This document shows positions 7,241-13,133 of a DNA stretch of 22,191 nucleotides, one piece after another. The stretch comes from a virus: the IMG/VR virus record IMGVR_UViG_3300031275_000003, positions 1 through 22,191 of that record. One strand, 5' to 3'. The first letter of the stretch is position 1. Each line of letters opens with the position of its first letter. The notes beneath the pieces are model-generated. The model worked only from the letters and a program-made list of their open reading frames with translations, did not search any database and was not told the origin of the DNA. Both the position numbers and the translations under genes were made by a program.

Positions 7241-7277
7241 AAGCCCCCGCTTCTTAGGTCGGGGGCTTTTTGTTTTG
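7241..7277 (+). terminator. Strong intrinsic terminator facing the plus direction
   Basis: AAGCCCCCG (7241-7249) and CGGGGGCTT (7260-7268) form a nine-pair GC-rich stem with a ten-base loop, followed in the plus direction by TTTTTGTTTTG. In the minus direction the stem is followed by GAAAAAGAG, with no U tract. All recognised genes here are on the minus strand, so it would stop antisense transcription, or it acts on the minus transcript only as a leader hairpin before the 7008-7223 gene. The surrounding gap 7224-7348 holds no convincing gene. Confidence 0.6.
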
Positions 7278-7348
7278 TCATTTTCGTAGAATCTGTTAAT
7301 AGGACAAAGGCTTCAATTCACACAGCCATAGAGATCACCCCGACCCTT

Positions 7349-7660
7349 CTATTTTTCCTCATCTTTTCTCCAATCAATAATCGTATCTCGCTTCCCGCTA
7401 TAAATTCGCACGGAGTCAATATATTCATATACAACCACCGTATCCCCACGACACCCATATTTCGTCCCATAAGTCCACCCCTGATAAGGATAAACCAAAT
7501 CAAGCGGGTATTGTTTCCGATAGTATTGCATATTATCAGCTAAAGTCAGAGAAAGTTTCACAACGTTATCAACTCTTTTGTTGACTTGCACGTTAGCCAC
7601 AAAAAACAAAATCCCCATAATAGCAAGACTAATCCAAATCGGCATTTTTTCTTTCTTCAT
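7349..7660 (-). CDS. Small membrane-anchored protein (103 aa)
   Basis: The ATG at 7660 follows GGGAGGAGAA and overlaps the stop of the upstream gene (ATGA). The protein has a short basic N-terminus (MKKEK) and one hydrophobic helix, IWISLAIMGILFFVANVQV (residues about 7-25). A soluble domain of some 75 residues with many Tyr (YPYQGWTYGTKYGC, VVVYEYIDSV) follows. This would place the C-terminal domain outside the cytoplasm. It has no lipobox or signal cleavage site. Its neighbour is also a one-pass membrane protein, so they may act together. A lysis accessory (spanin-like) role is possible but unsupported by motifs. Confidence 0.7.
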   Translation of the reverse strand: MKKEKMPIWISLAIMGILFFVANVQVNKRVDNVVKLSLTLADNMQYYRKQYPLDLVYPYQGWTYGTKYGCRGDTVVVYEYIDSVRIYSGKRDTIIDWRKDEEK

Positions 7661-7890
7661 TTCTCCTCCCATTTCTTTGTGTCTGGATTCCATTTCCACT
7701 TAGGATAGATAGCGATTTCCAAAGAATCAATCCTACTTTTGATTCTCTTCTGTTCGCTTTCAATCCTCAAAAATCTATCTTCTTCTTTTTGAGCCTTGTT
7801 TATTTGATCTGTGGCAAACCACCCTATCACAATGAAAAATGCTATTGTAAGCATCAGTATTAAAATTCGGAATTTGGTGTTATCCTTCAT
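7657..7890 (-). CDS. Small membrane protein with coiled coil (77 aa)
   Basis: The SD is GAGGAGGAGAAGG directly before ATG 7890. One membrane helix (FRILILMLTIAFFIVIGWFA, residues about 7-26) is followed by a charged heptad-like segment (KAQKEEDRFLRIESEQKRIKSRIDSLE) and a Trp-rich tail (WKWNPDTKKWEE). N-in/C-out topology with an extracytoplasmic coiled coil resembles an inner-membrane spanin in outline, but the length is short and no lysis gene is nearby. Translationally coupled to the 7349-7660 gene. Confidence 0.7.
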   Translation of the reverse strand: MKDNTKFRILILMLTIAFFIVIGWFATDQINKAQKEEDRFLRIESEQKRIKSRIDSLEIAIYPKWKWNPDTKKWEEK

Positions 7891-7909
7891 TCCTTCTCCT
7901 CCTCGATTT

Positions 7910-8224
7910 TCAAGCTATACCCAATCCATCAAATTCTATATTACCCAAGTAATCTTGAAAATCTTCAAGCCATAAAAAAGCTATGGCATGTTTTGTATGC
8001 TTACCCTTTTCTTTGATAATGACTAAGGGTGGTTTATCAACATGATGTTTCTTGGCGTATTTCTCCGCCTGCCTTAAAGCACCTACAACCCAGAGAGGCA
8101 ATGTTCTCCGGTGCTTGACTTCTATGACAAAACAGGGATGTATTCCGTCCATTTTGTCTTTTCCGACTTCTTCAGCCCCAACGAATTCAAGGGCTTCTTT
8201 TTGGGTCCGTCTCCAATTTTTCAC
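7910..8224 (-). CDS. PD-(D/E)xK-type nuclease, possible Holliday-junction resolvase
   Basis: A minimal 104-residue nuclease. It shows a conserved N-terminal Glu (E10), an Asp (D26) and the diagnostic E35-V-K37 in CFVIEVKHRR, then an amphipathic helix (GALRQAEKYAKKH) and a strand PLVIIKEKGK. This order matches archaeal Hjc-like and phage PD-(D/E)xK enzymes. These act on recombination intermediates or as general endonucleases. It begins at GTG (8224) after GAAGGTGGTAAA. The operon also carries a replication initiator and a possible annealing protein, so a role in recombination-dependent replication or trimming DNA before packaging is plausible. A 17-codon frame at 8226-8279 precedes it with an SD; its status is unclear. 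Confidence 0.75.
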   Translation of the reverse strand: MKNWRRTQKEALEFVGAEEVGKDKMDGIHPCFVIEVKHRRTLPLWVVGALRQAEKYAKKHHVDKPPLVIIKEKGKHTKHAIAFLWLEDFQDYLGNIEFDGLGIA

Positions 8225-8307
8225 TTTACCACCTTCGCTTTCTGTTTTTCAAAATCATAATGATCGATCTTGTTTTCATCTTTACCTCTCGATCATATTT
8301 TCTTCTT

Positions 8308-8535
8308 CTAATCCCTCCGATATCTCTTACAGTGCTTTGCCATCAATTCCATAATTCCGCAAGCAAGGGAGCCGGTATCAAAAAAAATATTCCCTTGTTG
8401 TTCTCTAAGAGAGCCGGGTTTGTTAAAAAGATCACCCCATTTTTCCCTCCACTCAAAGAAGCCGTTATTTCTGCTGCACACACTAAAACAGTAACAGTTA
8501 CAACAGCTCTTGGGTTTTTCTTCCGGCTTATTCAT
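8308..8535 (-). CDS. Cysteine-rich small protein (75 aa)
   Basis: The ATG overlaps the stop of the upstream gene (GGATGA). The N-terminus has a dense cysteine cluster, C11, C12, C14, C16 and C20 (SCCNCYCFSVC), and two more at 59 and 69. This suggests metal binding, probably zinc or an iron-sulfur site. The rest is charged and aromatic (FFEWREKWGDLF). No family recognised. It sits in the replication part of the operon. Confidence 0.65.
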   Translation of the reverse strand: MNKPEEKPKSCCNCYCFSVCSRNNGFFEWREKWGDLFNKPGSLREQQGNIFFDTGSLACGIMELMAKHCKRYRRD

Positions 8536-8714
8536 CCAGTCCCGCCTTCCTCATCAGGCCGGGCCGGTTTGATGGTGATTTTGAATTCCCCCCAACGATC
8601 AAGCTCTGTTTTTTGAGTTGGCGTAATGCCATAAATTATTAGCTTGTAATTTTCGTATCCGGTGTATTTTACTGTTTCCCAGATAGGATCGTTTAGCTCA
8701 ACCTCTTCCGCCAT
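8532..8714 (-). CDS. Small acidic hypothetical protein (60 aa)
   Basis: The chosen ATG at 8714 has the SD TTGAGGTCGAAG and overlaps the end of the replication gene by 17 bases; a longer frame to 8822 lies wholly inside that gene and is unlikely. The product reads MAEEVELNDPIWETVKYTGYE with a beta-like centre (NYKLIIYGITPT) and an acidic Gly-rich end (RPDEEGGTG). Function unknown. Confidence 0.6.
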   Translation of the reverse strand: MAEEVELNDPIWETVKYTGYENYKLIIYGITPTQKTELDRWGEFKITIKPARPDEEGGTG

Positions 8715-9537
8715 CTTCGACCTCAAGTTTTTTGGGGAATTTAGCTTGGCAATCTGTGCAATGCCAATAATCACCACAGTCCGCCATTTGTTTATGACAA
8801 CTGAAACATATACCAGATTCACAATATTTAGGTTTTTTCGTCAGATTCATCTTCATAGTCAACTGGTCGAATTGTTTTCTTAACTTTCCCATACTTAGAA
8901 TATTTGTTTTCCAAAAGTCGTCCTTTTGAGACCACTCAATCACTTTGTCAATCTCCTCAAGTGTTCGTTTGTCTTGCTCCACCATTAGTCGAACACCATT
9001 AGCCCAATCATCTAAAGATTTTGGGATTTTCGCTTTTGGATTGTTTTGAAGCATTAAAGATTTAAGTTTCTTTGCTCGTTCGGAAAATTCCGGTTTTGGA
9101 TTTTCCGAACAAGAAGATTTATCTTTACTTAAATTAACTTTACTTAAATTTAACTTAACTTTAGCGGGAGTTGATCTCGACTTACTCTTGAGTAACTCTG
9201 GAGGAGGATCGGGTATTTCTGAGGGAGCTTCACGTTCTTTATTGATTTTTTGATTGGAATTGAACCCTAAGAACTGCATATATTTATGTTCGCTTCCATA
9301 AAGTAATACTAAAGGTGATTTAGCCAGTTCTTGGATGCACTTTTCTATCTTCTTTTTGGTGAAATTTTTTAGATATGGGACTACTACTCCTTTCAAAATG
9401 TCCACGTTTGCTGAAATTTTTCCATCAACATCGAGATGTGGGATACAAAAAGTGAATAAAATTATTGCTTTTTCGGATAATTTTGCCACTTCTTCGTCAA
9501 CAGAAATTGACTTATTTAACATTCTACCTCTGGGCAT
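8698..9537 (-). CDS. Phage replication initiator / replisome organiser with C-terminal zinc ribbon
   Basis: The N-terminal 110 residues match the winged-helix domain of phage replication proteins of the lambda O / DnaD-related type. MPRGRMLNKSISVDEEVAKL is the typical opening, followed by LFTFCIPHLDVDGKI and a basic helix KKKIEKCIQELAKSPLVLLY. A disordered Pro/Ser/Lys linker follows (about 115-155). A second helical part with WANGVRLMVEQDKRTLEEI resembles a DnaD-like helicase-loading region. The last 40 residues form a C4 ribbon (C244, C247, C260, C263). It should bind the phage origin and recruit the host helicase. The start at 9537 has GAGGGAGG directly adjacent, very close spacing; M6 is an alternative. 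No helicase or polymerase gene is present, so host enzymes are probably used. Confidence 0.8.
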   Translation of the reverse strand: MPRGRMLNKSISVDEEVAKLSEKAIILFTFCIPHLDVDGKISANVDILKGVVVPYLKNFTKKKIEKCIQELAKSPLVLLYGSEHKYMQFLGFNSNQKINKEREAPSEIPDPPPELLKSKSRSTPAKVKLNLSKVNLSKDKSSCSENPKPEFSERAKKLKSLMLQNNPKAKIPKSLDDWANGVRLMVEQDKRTLEEIDKVIEWSQKDDFWKTNILSMGKLRKQFDQLTMKMNLTKKPKYCESGICFSCHKQMADCGDYWHCTDCQAKFPKKLEVEDGGRG

Positions 9538-9540
9538 CCT

Positions 9541-9556
9541 CCCTCGCTTTCAGGTT
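9541..9556 (-). repeat. 16-bp repeated translation-initiation cassette (copy 1)
   Basis: CCCTCGCTTTCAGGTT on the plus strand occurs identically here and at 9772-9787, each just upstream of a minus-strand ATG (9537 and 9768). On the mRNA it reads AACCUGAAAGCGAGGG and carries the SD. A shorter relative (GAAAGCGAGG) precedes the gene starting at 15292. Confidence 0.7.
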
Positions 9557-9768
9557 TATTTCTTTCTAATTTTTGCCTTCCACCCCCAGTTATTTTTTTG
9601 CCATTTTTCTCGACGATAAAAACCAAGCTTGTGCATCATTTCGTCTATGATTTTAAGGCGTTTCGTGGTTTCTAAGTCTGGCAACCAAAAATGTGAGGAT
9701 AATTCTATGGTTAAATCCACCATAAATATCCTCGCATAATCTTTATCACTATAACTTTGAACAAACAT
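9556..9768 (-). CDS. Small hypothetical protein (70 aa)
   Basis: The ATG at 9768 follows GCGAGGGGAT. The protein starts MFVQSYSDKDYARIFMVDLTIELSS and ends with a strongly basic, Trp-rich tail (RREKWQKNNWGWKAKIRKK) suited to nucleic-acid binding. No known motif. It lies directly before the replication initiator gene in the same operon. Confidence 0.65.
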   Translation of the reverse strand: MFVQSYSDKDYARIFMVDLTIELSSHFWLPDLETTKRLKIIDEMMHKLGFYRREKWQKNNWGWKAKIRKK

Positions 9769-9771
9769 ATC

Positions 9772-9787
9772 CCCTCGCTTTCAGGTT
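9772..9787 (-). repeat. 16-bp repeated translation-initiation cassette (copy 2)
   Basis: Second exact copy of the sequence at 9541-9556, located between the stop of the 9792-10019 gene and the ATG at 9768. It supplies the SD of that gene. The copies probably arose by duplication of a gene-start segment. Confidence 0.7.
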
Positions 9788-9791
9788 ATCC

Positions 9792-10019
9792 TCAAAACGT
9801 TAAGGGCGAATCCAATTGATCTGACAATTCACGCTTTGCATCTCTTTGTCGGTTCAACAATATCCGTATGACCTGGCAGAGCCTCAATATCATAAGAGCA
9901 TCTGGATCACCAGTGTAGCACTTTCTCAAATAGCTATGAGCATGATATTCATCGCAGGCAAGCCCGATCTTTTTCCCATACTCTCCTTCTATTTCGTAAA
10001 TCCTTTTTTCTATGTCCAT
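9792..10019 (-). CDS. Small hypothetical protein (75 aa)
   Basis: It starts at ATG 10019 after GAGAGGAGTAA, immediately adjacent to the stop of the gene before (TAAATGG). The product is charged and helical: MDIEKRIYEIEGEYGKK, then DEYHAHSYLRKCY and LMILRLCQVIRILLNRQRDAKREL. A His/Tyr cluster is present, but no known domain is identified. Confidence 0.65.
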   Translation of the reverse strand: MDIEKRIYEIEGEYGKKIGLACDEYHAHSYLRKCYTGDPDALMILRLCQVIRILLNRQRDAKRELSDQLDSPLTF

Positions 10020-10196
10020 TTACTCCTCTCTCCAGATTTTGATTTCCTTAATGTCACCCTCTTCAATTGGCTCAGAAAAAATATAACCTTCTAATTCTCT
10101 TGCATCGTCAAAAGATCGGGTGAGCGTTTCTGATTCGCCTTCACATACCTTAATAGCATCAACTAATTTTGTTTGCCAACGCCATTTTCTCTTCAT
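10020..10196 (-). CDS. Small hypothetical protein (58 aa)
   Basis: This 58-codon frame has AGGAG eight bases before ATG 10196, and its TAA touches the ATG of the next gene. The sequence begins MKRKWRWQTKLVDAIKVCEG, continues with SFDDARELEGYIF and ends with acidic and Ile/Lys alternation (EEGDIKEIKIWREE). Likely a compact alpha/beta protein of unknown role. It is the first gene after the tandem structured RNAs. Confidence 0.6.
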   Translation of the reverse strand: MKRKWRWQTKLVDAIKVCEGESETLTRSFDDARELEGYIFSEPIEEGDIKEIKIWREE

Positions 10197-10291
10197 TTTG
10201 GGAACTCCTGCGCCAAAGCTTCTTCGCTTGTTACTTCATCCGTTCTGCATATGATATAATGGCATCTTTCTTTTCTCCTCTCTTTTCTTCA

Positions 10292-10459
10292 GGCGGTCCG
10301 GGGGATTCGCACCCCAACCAATTAGGGACGGACCCAGCCGGATGGAACCGAGACCCACTCTTGTCCATGTCCAATGTCTCTGTCCTGCTTTCGCTCTTCG
10401 GTGCTTTTCGCATCATCGAAATCTACCCCTGACTAATAGACTTCTCTGTTCAGACCGCC
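10292..10459 (-). ncRNA. Structured RNA element, tandem array member 3
   Basis: A long-range stem joins GGCGGUCUG (10459-10451) to CGGACCGCC (10300-10292), nine pairs with one G-U. Next to the 3' arm is a hairpin GGGG-UGCGAAU-CCCC (10315-10301) that looks like a tRNA T arm. The interior (about 135 bases) has further possible pairing such as GAGAC/GUCUC, but I cannot fix a single fold. It is followed by UGAAGAAAAG. Reading frames crossing it (for example 61 codons at 10231-10416) have no clear protein signal. Element boundaries are inferred. Confidence 0.45.
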
Positions 10460-10472
10460 ATTTCTTTTTTCA

Positions 10473-10534
10473 GGACACCGCCCGCCGGCAATGATTTGGA
10501 TCACAGGAATCACTCTAATTCCAGGCGGTGCACC
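10473..10534 (-). ncRNA. Structured three-stem RNA element, tandem array member 2
   Basis: On the minus transcript a closing stem forms between CACCGCC (10530-10524) and GGCGGUG (10482-10476), extended by a G-U at 10531/10475. Inside are hairpin GGAAU-UAGAGUG-AUUCC (10522-10506) and hairpin UGAU-CCAA-AUCA (10503-10492). UGCCGG lies between the second hairpin and the closing arm. A UGAAAAAAG linker leads to the next element. The order closing stem, hairpin, hairpin, UGCCGG, closing arm is the same as in the elements at 10557-10638 and 10862-10955. Confidence 0.55.
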
Positions 10535-10556
10535 TGAAGTGCTTTCTCCTTTTCTC

Positions 10557-10638
10557 CAAGCCCACCGGCAGTTGGCGAAACTGTAAACTCTCCGCCGCTG
10601 TCCACAGATTTCATTTTGCAGAGAGAACGGCGGGCTTG
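10557..10638 (-). ncRNA. Structured three-way-junction RNA, tandem array member 1
   Basis: The closing stem has eleven pairs between 10638-10628 (CAAGCCCGCCG) and 10567-10557 (CGGUGGGCUUG). The second stem has eight pairs between 10625-10618 (CUCUCUGC) and 10595-10588 (GCGGAGAG). The third is hairpin CAGUU-UCGCC-AACUG at 10583-10569. The two imperfect positions are G-U on the minus strand but A-C on the plus strand, which supports transcription in the gene direction. UGCCGG overlaps the junction with the closing arm; GGAGAAAAGG follows. A 34-codon frame (10510-10614) crosses the element and is probably chance. Confidence 0.6.
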
Positions 10639-10642
10639 AGGG

Positions 10643-10834
10643 TTAATCATTAAGGTCTAATATCTGTTCTGCTAATTCCATAAATTTACGACCAAGTTCT
10701 TTAACCATTTTTCGTTTTAATTCCTCTTCAGATAAGACATCCCAAAAAGCACAAGAAAGTGCCATATATCGACATTGTAAGGTTAAAAACTTCTCTTTTC
10801 TTTTTTGTAACAACTCTTCATTTCCCATTTTCAT
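10643..10834 (-). CDS. Small hypothetical protein between structured RNAs (63 aa)
   Basis: Two in-frame ATGs are possible. The second (10828) has the better spacing to GCGGAAAGG and would give 61 residues. The protein is helical and charged (NEELLQKRKEKFLTLQCRYMALSCAFWDVL, then KRKMVKELGRKFMELAEQIL). No motif recognised. It is flanked on both sides by structured RNA elements, and its SD region can pair with the 3' arm of the upstream element, so its translation may be controlled by it. Confidence 0.6.
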   Translation of the reverse strand: MKMGNEELLQKRKEKFLTLQCRYMALSCAFWDVLSEEELKRKMVKELGRKFMELAEQILDLND

Positions 10835-10861
10835 CCTTTCCGCCCCCGTGATTTTTCAGCA

Positions 10862-10955
10862 GGGGTTCGCCGGCAAAGTTTCCCTTGACTTGCTCCTACC
10901 ATAGACGACAGCTCCTCGTCTATATACCATTAGGTTGATCGCCACAGCGAACCCC
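10862..10955 (-). ncRNA. Structured three-way-junction RNA before the 10643-10834 gene
   Basis: The closing stem has nine perfect pairs: GGGGUUCGC (10955-10947) with GCGAACCCC (10870-10862). Hairpin AUAGACGA/UCGUCUAU (10923-10916 with 10908-10901) is eight perfect pairs with a seven-base loop. Hairpin GCAAGU/ACUUUGC (10893-10888 with 10879-10873) has one bulge. UGCCGG joins the last hairpin to the closing arm. Downstream UGCUGAAAAAUC leads to GGGGGCGGAAAGG and the ATG. The CCCC of the closing arm can alternatively pair with that GGGGG (10847-10843) beside the SD. It fills the 133-base gap between two genes. No riboswitch class is recognised. Confidence 0.65.
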
Positions 10956-10967
10956 AGGATTAGTGTT

Positions 10968-11234
10968 CTATTTGACCACAATCCTTCTCTTTGTTTCTTT
11001 CACCGAAAATTCTAAAAATCTACCTTTGAATCCCACCAGTTGCTCTTCAGGAATGTCCTTATCCAAAGATTTCGCATACTCAAGACGAAGATCAATCTCT
11101 GTATTAAAAGAACCTATCAGAGACAGATCCCCGTTTTCTTCGATTTTTTTGTATAAGAAGTATGTGGGATTCTTTTCTTTCGTTGCTTTCTTCGCCTGTT
11201 TTTCATCTTCAATCTTCAAAAATCTATCTTCCAT
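10968..11234 (-). CDS. Small hypothetical protein (88 aa)
   Basis: The SD AAAGGTGGTGATTAAGA precedes ATG 11234. Highly charged: MEDRFLKIEDEKQAKKATKEK at the N-terminus, then a probable beta region with TYFLYKKIEENGDLSLIGSF and a basic end (KETKRRIVVK). No membrane segment, metal site or known domain is seen. Closely packed with the 11237-11437 gene (two-base gap). Confidence 0.65.
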   Translation of the reverse strand: MEDRFLKIEDEKQAKKATKEKNPTYFLYKKIEENGDLSLIGSFNTEIDLRLEYAKSLDKDIPEEQLVGFKGRFLEFSVKETKRRIVVK

Positions 11235-11236
11235 TC

Positions 11237-11437
11237 TTAATCACCACCTTTCTTTTGGTTTTGTTGTTCCTCTTTTTCCTTTCGCCTTATCTCCATCAGC
11301 TTTGCTATGGATTGATCTGAATATTTGATCGTCACATGCTCAGACCTTGGCTCTATGCCTTCGATTTTGGGCACCTTAAGACAGACATAAATAAAACCAT
11401 CTGTGCCGATGGTGATACTGTGGATTGGAAGATTCAT
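11237..11437 (-). CDS. Small hypothetical protein (66 aa)
   Basis: The ATG at 11437 follows ACGGAGGAAAA. The first 40 residues alternate hydrophobic and polar residues (PIHSITIGTDGFIYVCLKVPKI, then EHVTIKYSDQ), suggesting a small beta sheet. The C-terminus is a charged helix (IRRKEKEEQQNQKKGGD). Overlaps the upstream gene by four bases. Function unknown. Confidence 0.65.
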   Translation of the reverse strand: MNLPIHSITIGTDGFIYVCLKVPKIEGIEPRSEHVTIKYSDQSIAKLMEIRRKEKEEQQNQKKGGD

Positions 11438-11721
11438 TTTTCCTCCGTAGATTGTCTTTTCAAAAATCTTTTACTTTCTTTATAAAGTCGGATAGATGTT
11501 TTAGTCCATATACCCGGGCAATTAGCTGAACATTCATAGGCGGGCTCCACAACTGTTTTGCGACGAAAAGAAGATGAATAGAATTCCGCCTTTGGAGTGA
11601 AATCTAATTCTTTGTCTGATTTTAACTCAAATTTCCTGCCATATTCAAGGGTAAACGGCTGGGTTTGTTCATCATCCAAGAAAAGACCCTTAAGATCGGC
11701 ACCGCATTTAGGACATTTCAT
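11434..11721 (-). CDS. Zinc-ribbon protein (95 aa)
   Basis: The start at 11721 (MKCPKCGADL) is chosen because GGAGAGCTAAGA lies just upstream, inside the end of the previous gene; an ATG at 11745 is in frame but lacks an SD. Cysteines C3, C6, C64 and C68 (CPKC, then ECSANC) could form a split zinc site. The intervening part is beta-rich with DFTPKAEFYSSSFRRKTVVEP. The role is unknown. It is next to the putative annealing protein, so a nucleic-acid role is plausible. Confidence 0.7.
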   Translation of the reverse strand: MKCPKCGADLKGLFLDDEQTQPFTLEYGRKFELKSDKELDFTPKAEFYSSSFRRKTVVEPAYECSANCPGIWTKTSIRLYKESKRFLKRQSTEEK

Positions 11722-11723
11722 TC

Positions 11724-12497
11724 TTAGCTCTCCGATTCGATCCATTGTCGGATTTCCTTCAATTTGTCTTTCTTGATCTGTTTCAAAGAGGTATACCCGT
11801 ACTGCTTTTTGCAGTGATTTAGCACATGATTAGCATTCTTCTTGTGGTCTTTTATTAAGGTAAACATATTCGCATATTCATTTTCAGATATGTAATCGTT
11901 ACCGTTATTTTCCCTTGATTCGTCCGGGTCACCGATTACAACCTTTTTCTTTCGGAGAGCTATCTTAATAACTTCATCTTTGATCCGTGCTGGGATAAGA
12001 TGGCTTTTGGCGTTCCTTTCCGCTTTGGTCACAGCATTAACTTCAGCATGAATGATTTTTTTACCTTTTTGCGAAGTCTTGCTTTGTCGGGCAAATCCTA
12101 TGCTTGTATCGAGCAAAAGCTCCGTTGGTTTTCCTGATGCAAAACCAACTACATAGGAACCTGCTTTGACTGAGGCTTTGAAGCAATCCGGCTCCTCAAT
12201 TACAGAGTCAAGGCTGATTGCCCTGATTACTAACTGTCCGCCAGTCCTATGAGACAAAAATCGACAGGTTTCATGTGCCCCGATGGCGGAAAGTCCATGT
12301 ACCTGCTTTCCATTCATCAATACAGGCTTACCATCTTCATCCACAAAAATATAAGCCCAGGCACCGGTCACTTCCTTCTCTAAATGTTTCGCCAATTCGC
12401 CCGTGTCTATCATTTCGAATATGTCAATAGCCGACGATATGGTTTTTTGGAGCTGTTCCTGAGAATCAATTTCTTTTTCAGTTTTTATTTCAGTCAC
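11724..12497 (-). CDS. Possible single-strand DNA annealing (recombination) protein
   Basis: It starts at GTG 12497 after AGGAGGTGAAAAAAG, overlapping the upstream gene by eight bases. A 257-residue soluble protein. The middle holds beta-rich sequence (GSYVVGFASGKP, TSIGFARQSK). Residues 157-169, TKAERNAKSHLIP, resemble the conserved Ala/Arg/Asn helix of phage annealing proteins in which a core helix is followed by a Pro. The C-terminus (206-254) contains a separate helical region ending YGYTSLKQIKKDKLKEI, a pattern common at the ends of RecT/Erf-like proteins. The assignment is from these local patterns and from a companion gene upstream and a resolvase-like nuclease in the operon. It could instead be an unrelated DNA-binding protein. 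Confidence 0.45.
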   Translation of the reverse strand: MTEIKTEKEIDSQEQLQKTISSAIDIFEMIDTGELAKHLEKEVTGAWAYIFVDEDGKPVLMNGKQVHGLSAIGAHETCRFLSHRTGGQLVIRAISLDSVIEEPDCFKASVKAGSYVVGFASGKPTELLLDTSIGFARQSKTSQKGKKIIHAEVNAVTKAERNAKSHLIPARIKDEVIKIALRKKKVVIGDPDESRENNGNDYISENEYANMFTLIKDHKKNANHVLNHCKKQYGYTSLKQIKKDKLKEIRQWIESES

Positions 12498-13008
12498 CTT
12501 TTTTCACCTCCTCTTGTTCTGTTAATTCAAAATCGGGATCATATTCAGGGTTGCCCTCTAAATACATTGACAAATCTGTCCCAATGGTGCACTTTGCTTC
12601 TTCTAAGATTTCTACTGGTGCACCTGCTTTTTTAAAATCGTCCACCTTTTTTTCAAAAGTCTTTTTGTCCAGAATTAAAAGATATGGAGCAAGTGTTCTG
12701 CACCAGGTTTCGATCTTTAATGGATCATATTCTAACCGCTTGTAGATTTTGACCTCCACCTTCTCGACAGGTTTTTTCTCTCCGGTGTATTCGTAGAAAG
12801 CAAGGGCAACGGATTTCAATTCTTTTTCGGCATCTTCCAAATCGCAAACGGTATCCCCAAAATCCCCTATGGTTTTTTGGAGGGTTTCATATTCAAAGGT
12901 TTTCTTCAATTCCTCAGAAGCCAAGATTTTTTTACCTTCTTTTTGTTTTAAAATTTCTCGTAACCCTGCCACTCTTTCAACCAACGGGATTAAATCTTCT
13001 TTAACCAT
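12490..13008 (-). CDS. Hypothetical companion of the recombination gene (172 aa)
   Basis: ATG 13008 has AAAGGAGTGGGAAA upstream. The N-terminal 70 residues are a long charged helix, probably coiled coil (VERVAGLREILKQKEGKK, then DLEDAEKELKSVALAF). The C-terminal half has VEVKIYKRLEYDPLKIETWCRT, LILDKKTFEKKVDDFKKAG and a conserved-looking ending TIGTDLSMYL. I associate this layout with phage proteins encoded beside annealing proteins, but no function is known to me. It overlaps both neighbours, implying tight co-translation. Confidence 0.65.
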   Translation of the reverse strand: MVKEDLIPLVERVAGLREILKQKEGKKILASEELKKTFEYETLQKTIGDFGDTVCDLEDAEKELKSVALAFYEYTGEKKPVEKVEVKIYKRLEYDPLKIETWCRTLAPYLLILDKKTFEKKVDDFKKAGAPVEILEEAKCTIGTDLSMYLEGNPEYDPDFELTEQEEVKKGD

Positions 13009-13127
13009 TTTCCCACTCCTTTCGTATTTAAGGTTGTTGGTTTATCTCGGGCGGGTTTCCTTGAATAGGGAAGACCTGCCTTGTTTATTTTACAGGACAC
13101 ACAAACACAATTTGAACGGCTTGGCAT
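12990..13127 (-). CDS. Very small Cys-motif protein (45 aa)
   Basis: A 45-codon frame with one of the best SDs in the window (AAGGAGGTGAGAAAGG next to the ATG). It overlaps the next gene start by 19 bases. The product is basic, with cysteines at 7, 9 and 12 (NCVCVSCK), suggesting a half zinc knuckle, and ends with a Lys/Trp tail (GVGKWLKKI). Function unknown. Confidence 0.6.
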   Translation of the reverse strand: MPSRSNCVCVSCKINKAGLPYSRKPARDKPTTLNTKGVGKWLKKI

Positions 13128-13133
13128 CCTTTC

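Noticed and set aside
7318-7503. 61-codon frame inside the 7349-7660 gene
   Set aside because: Different frame of a better supported membrane-protein gene with a strong SD and coupled start.
10284-10325. A second tRNA or tmRNA 3' half
   Set aside because: A T-arm-like hairpin (GGGG-TGCGAAT-CCCC) and a matching stem are present, but the loop lacks TTC, no D or anticodon arm fits, and no tmRNA tag or conserved 5' end is seen.
10231-10416. 61-codon minus-strand frame and a 34-codon frame at 10510-10614
   Set aside because: They run through strongly paired RNA elements, and the parallel frame with protein-like pieces has three stops. The composition reflects hairpin arms. Not excluded, but the structural explanation is better.
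10862-10955. Hammerhead or other known self-cleaving ribozyme
   Set aside because: Three-way junction layout, but CUGANGA and the paired GAAA core are missing.
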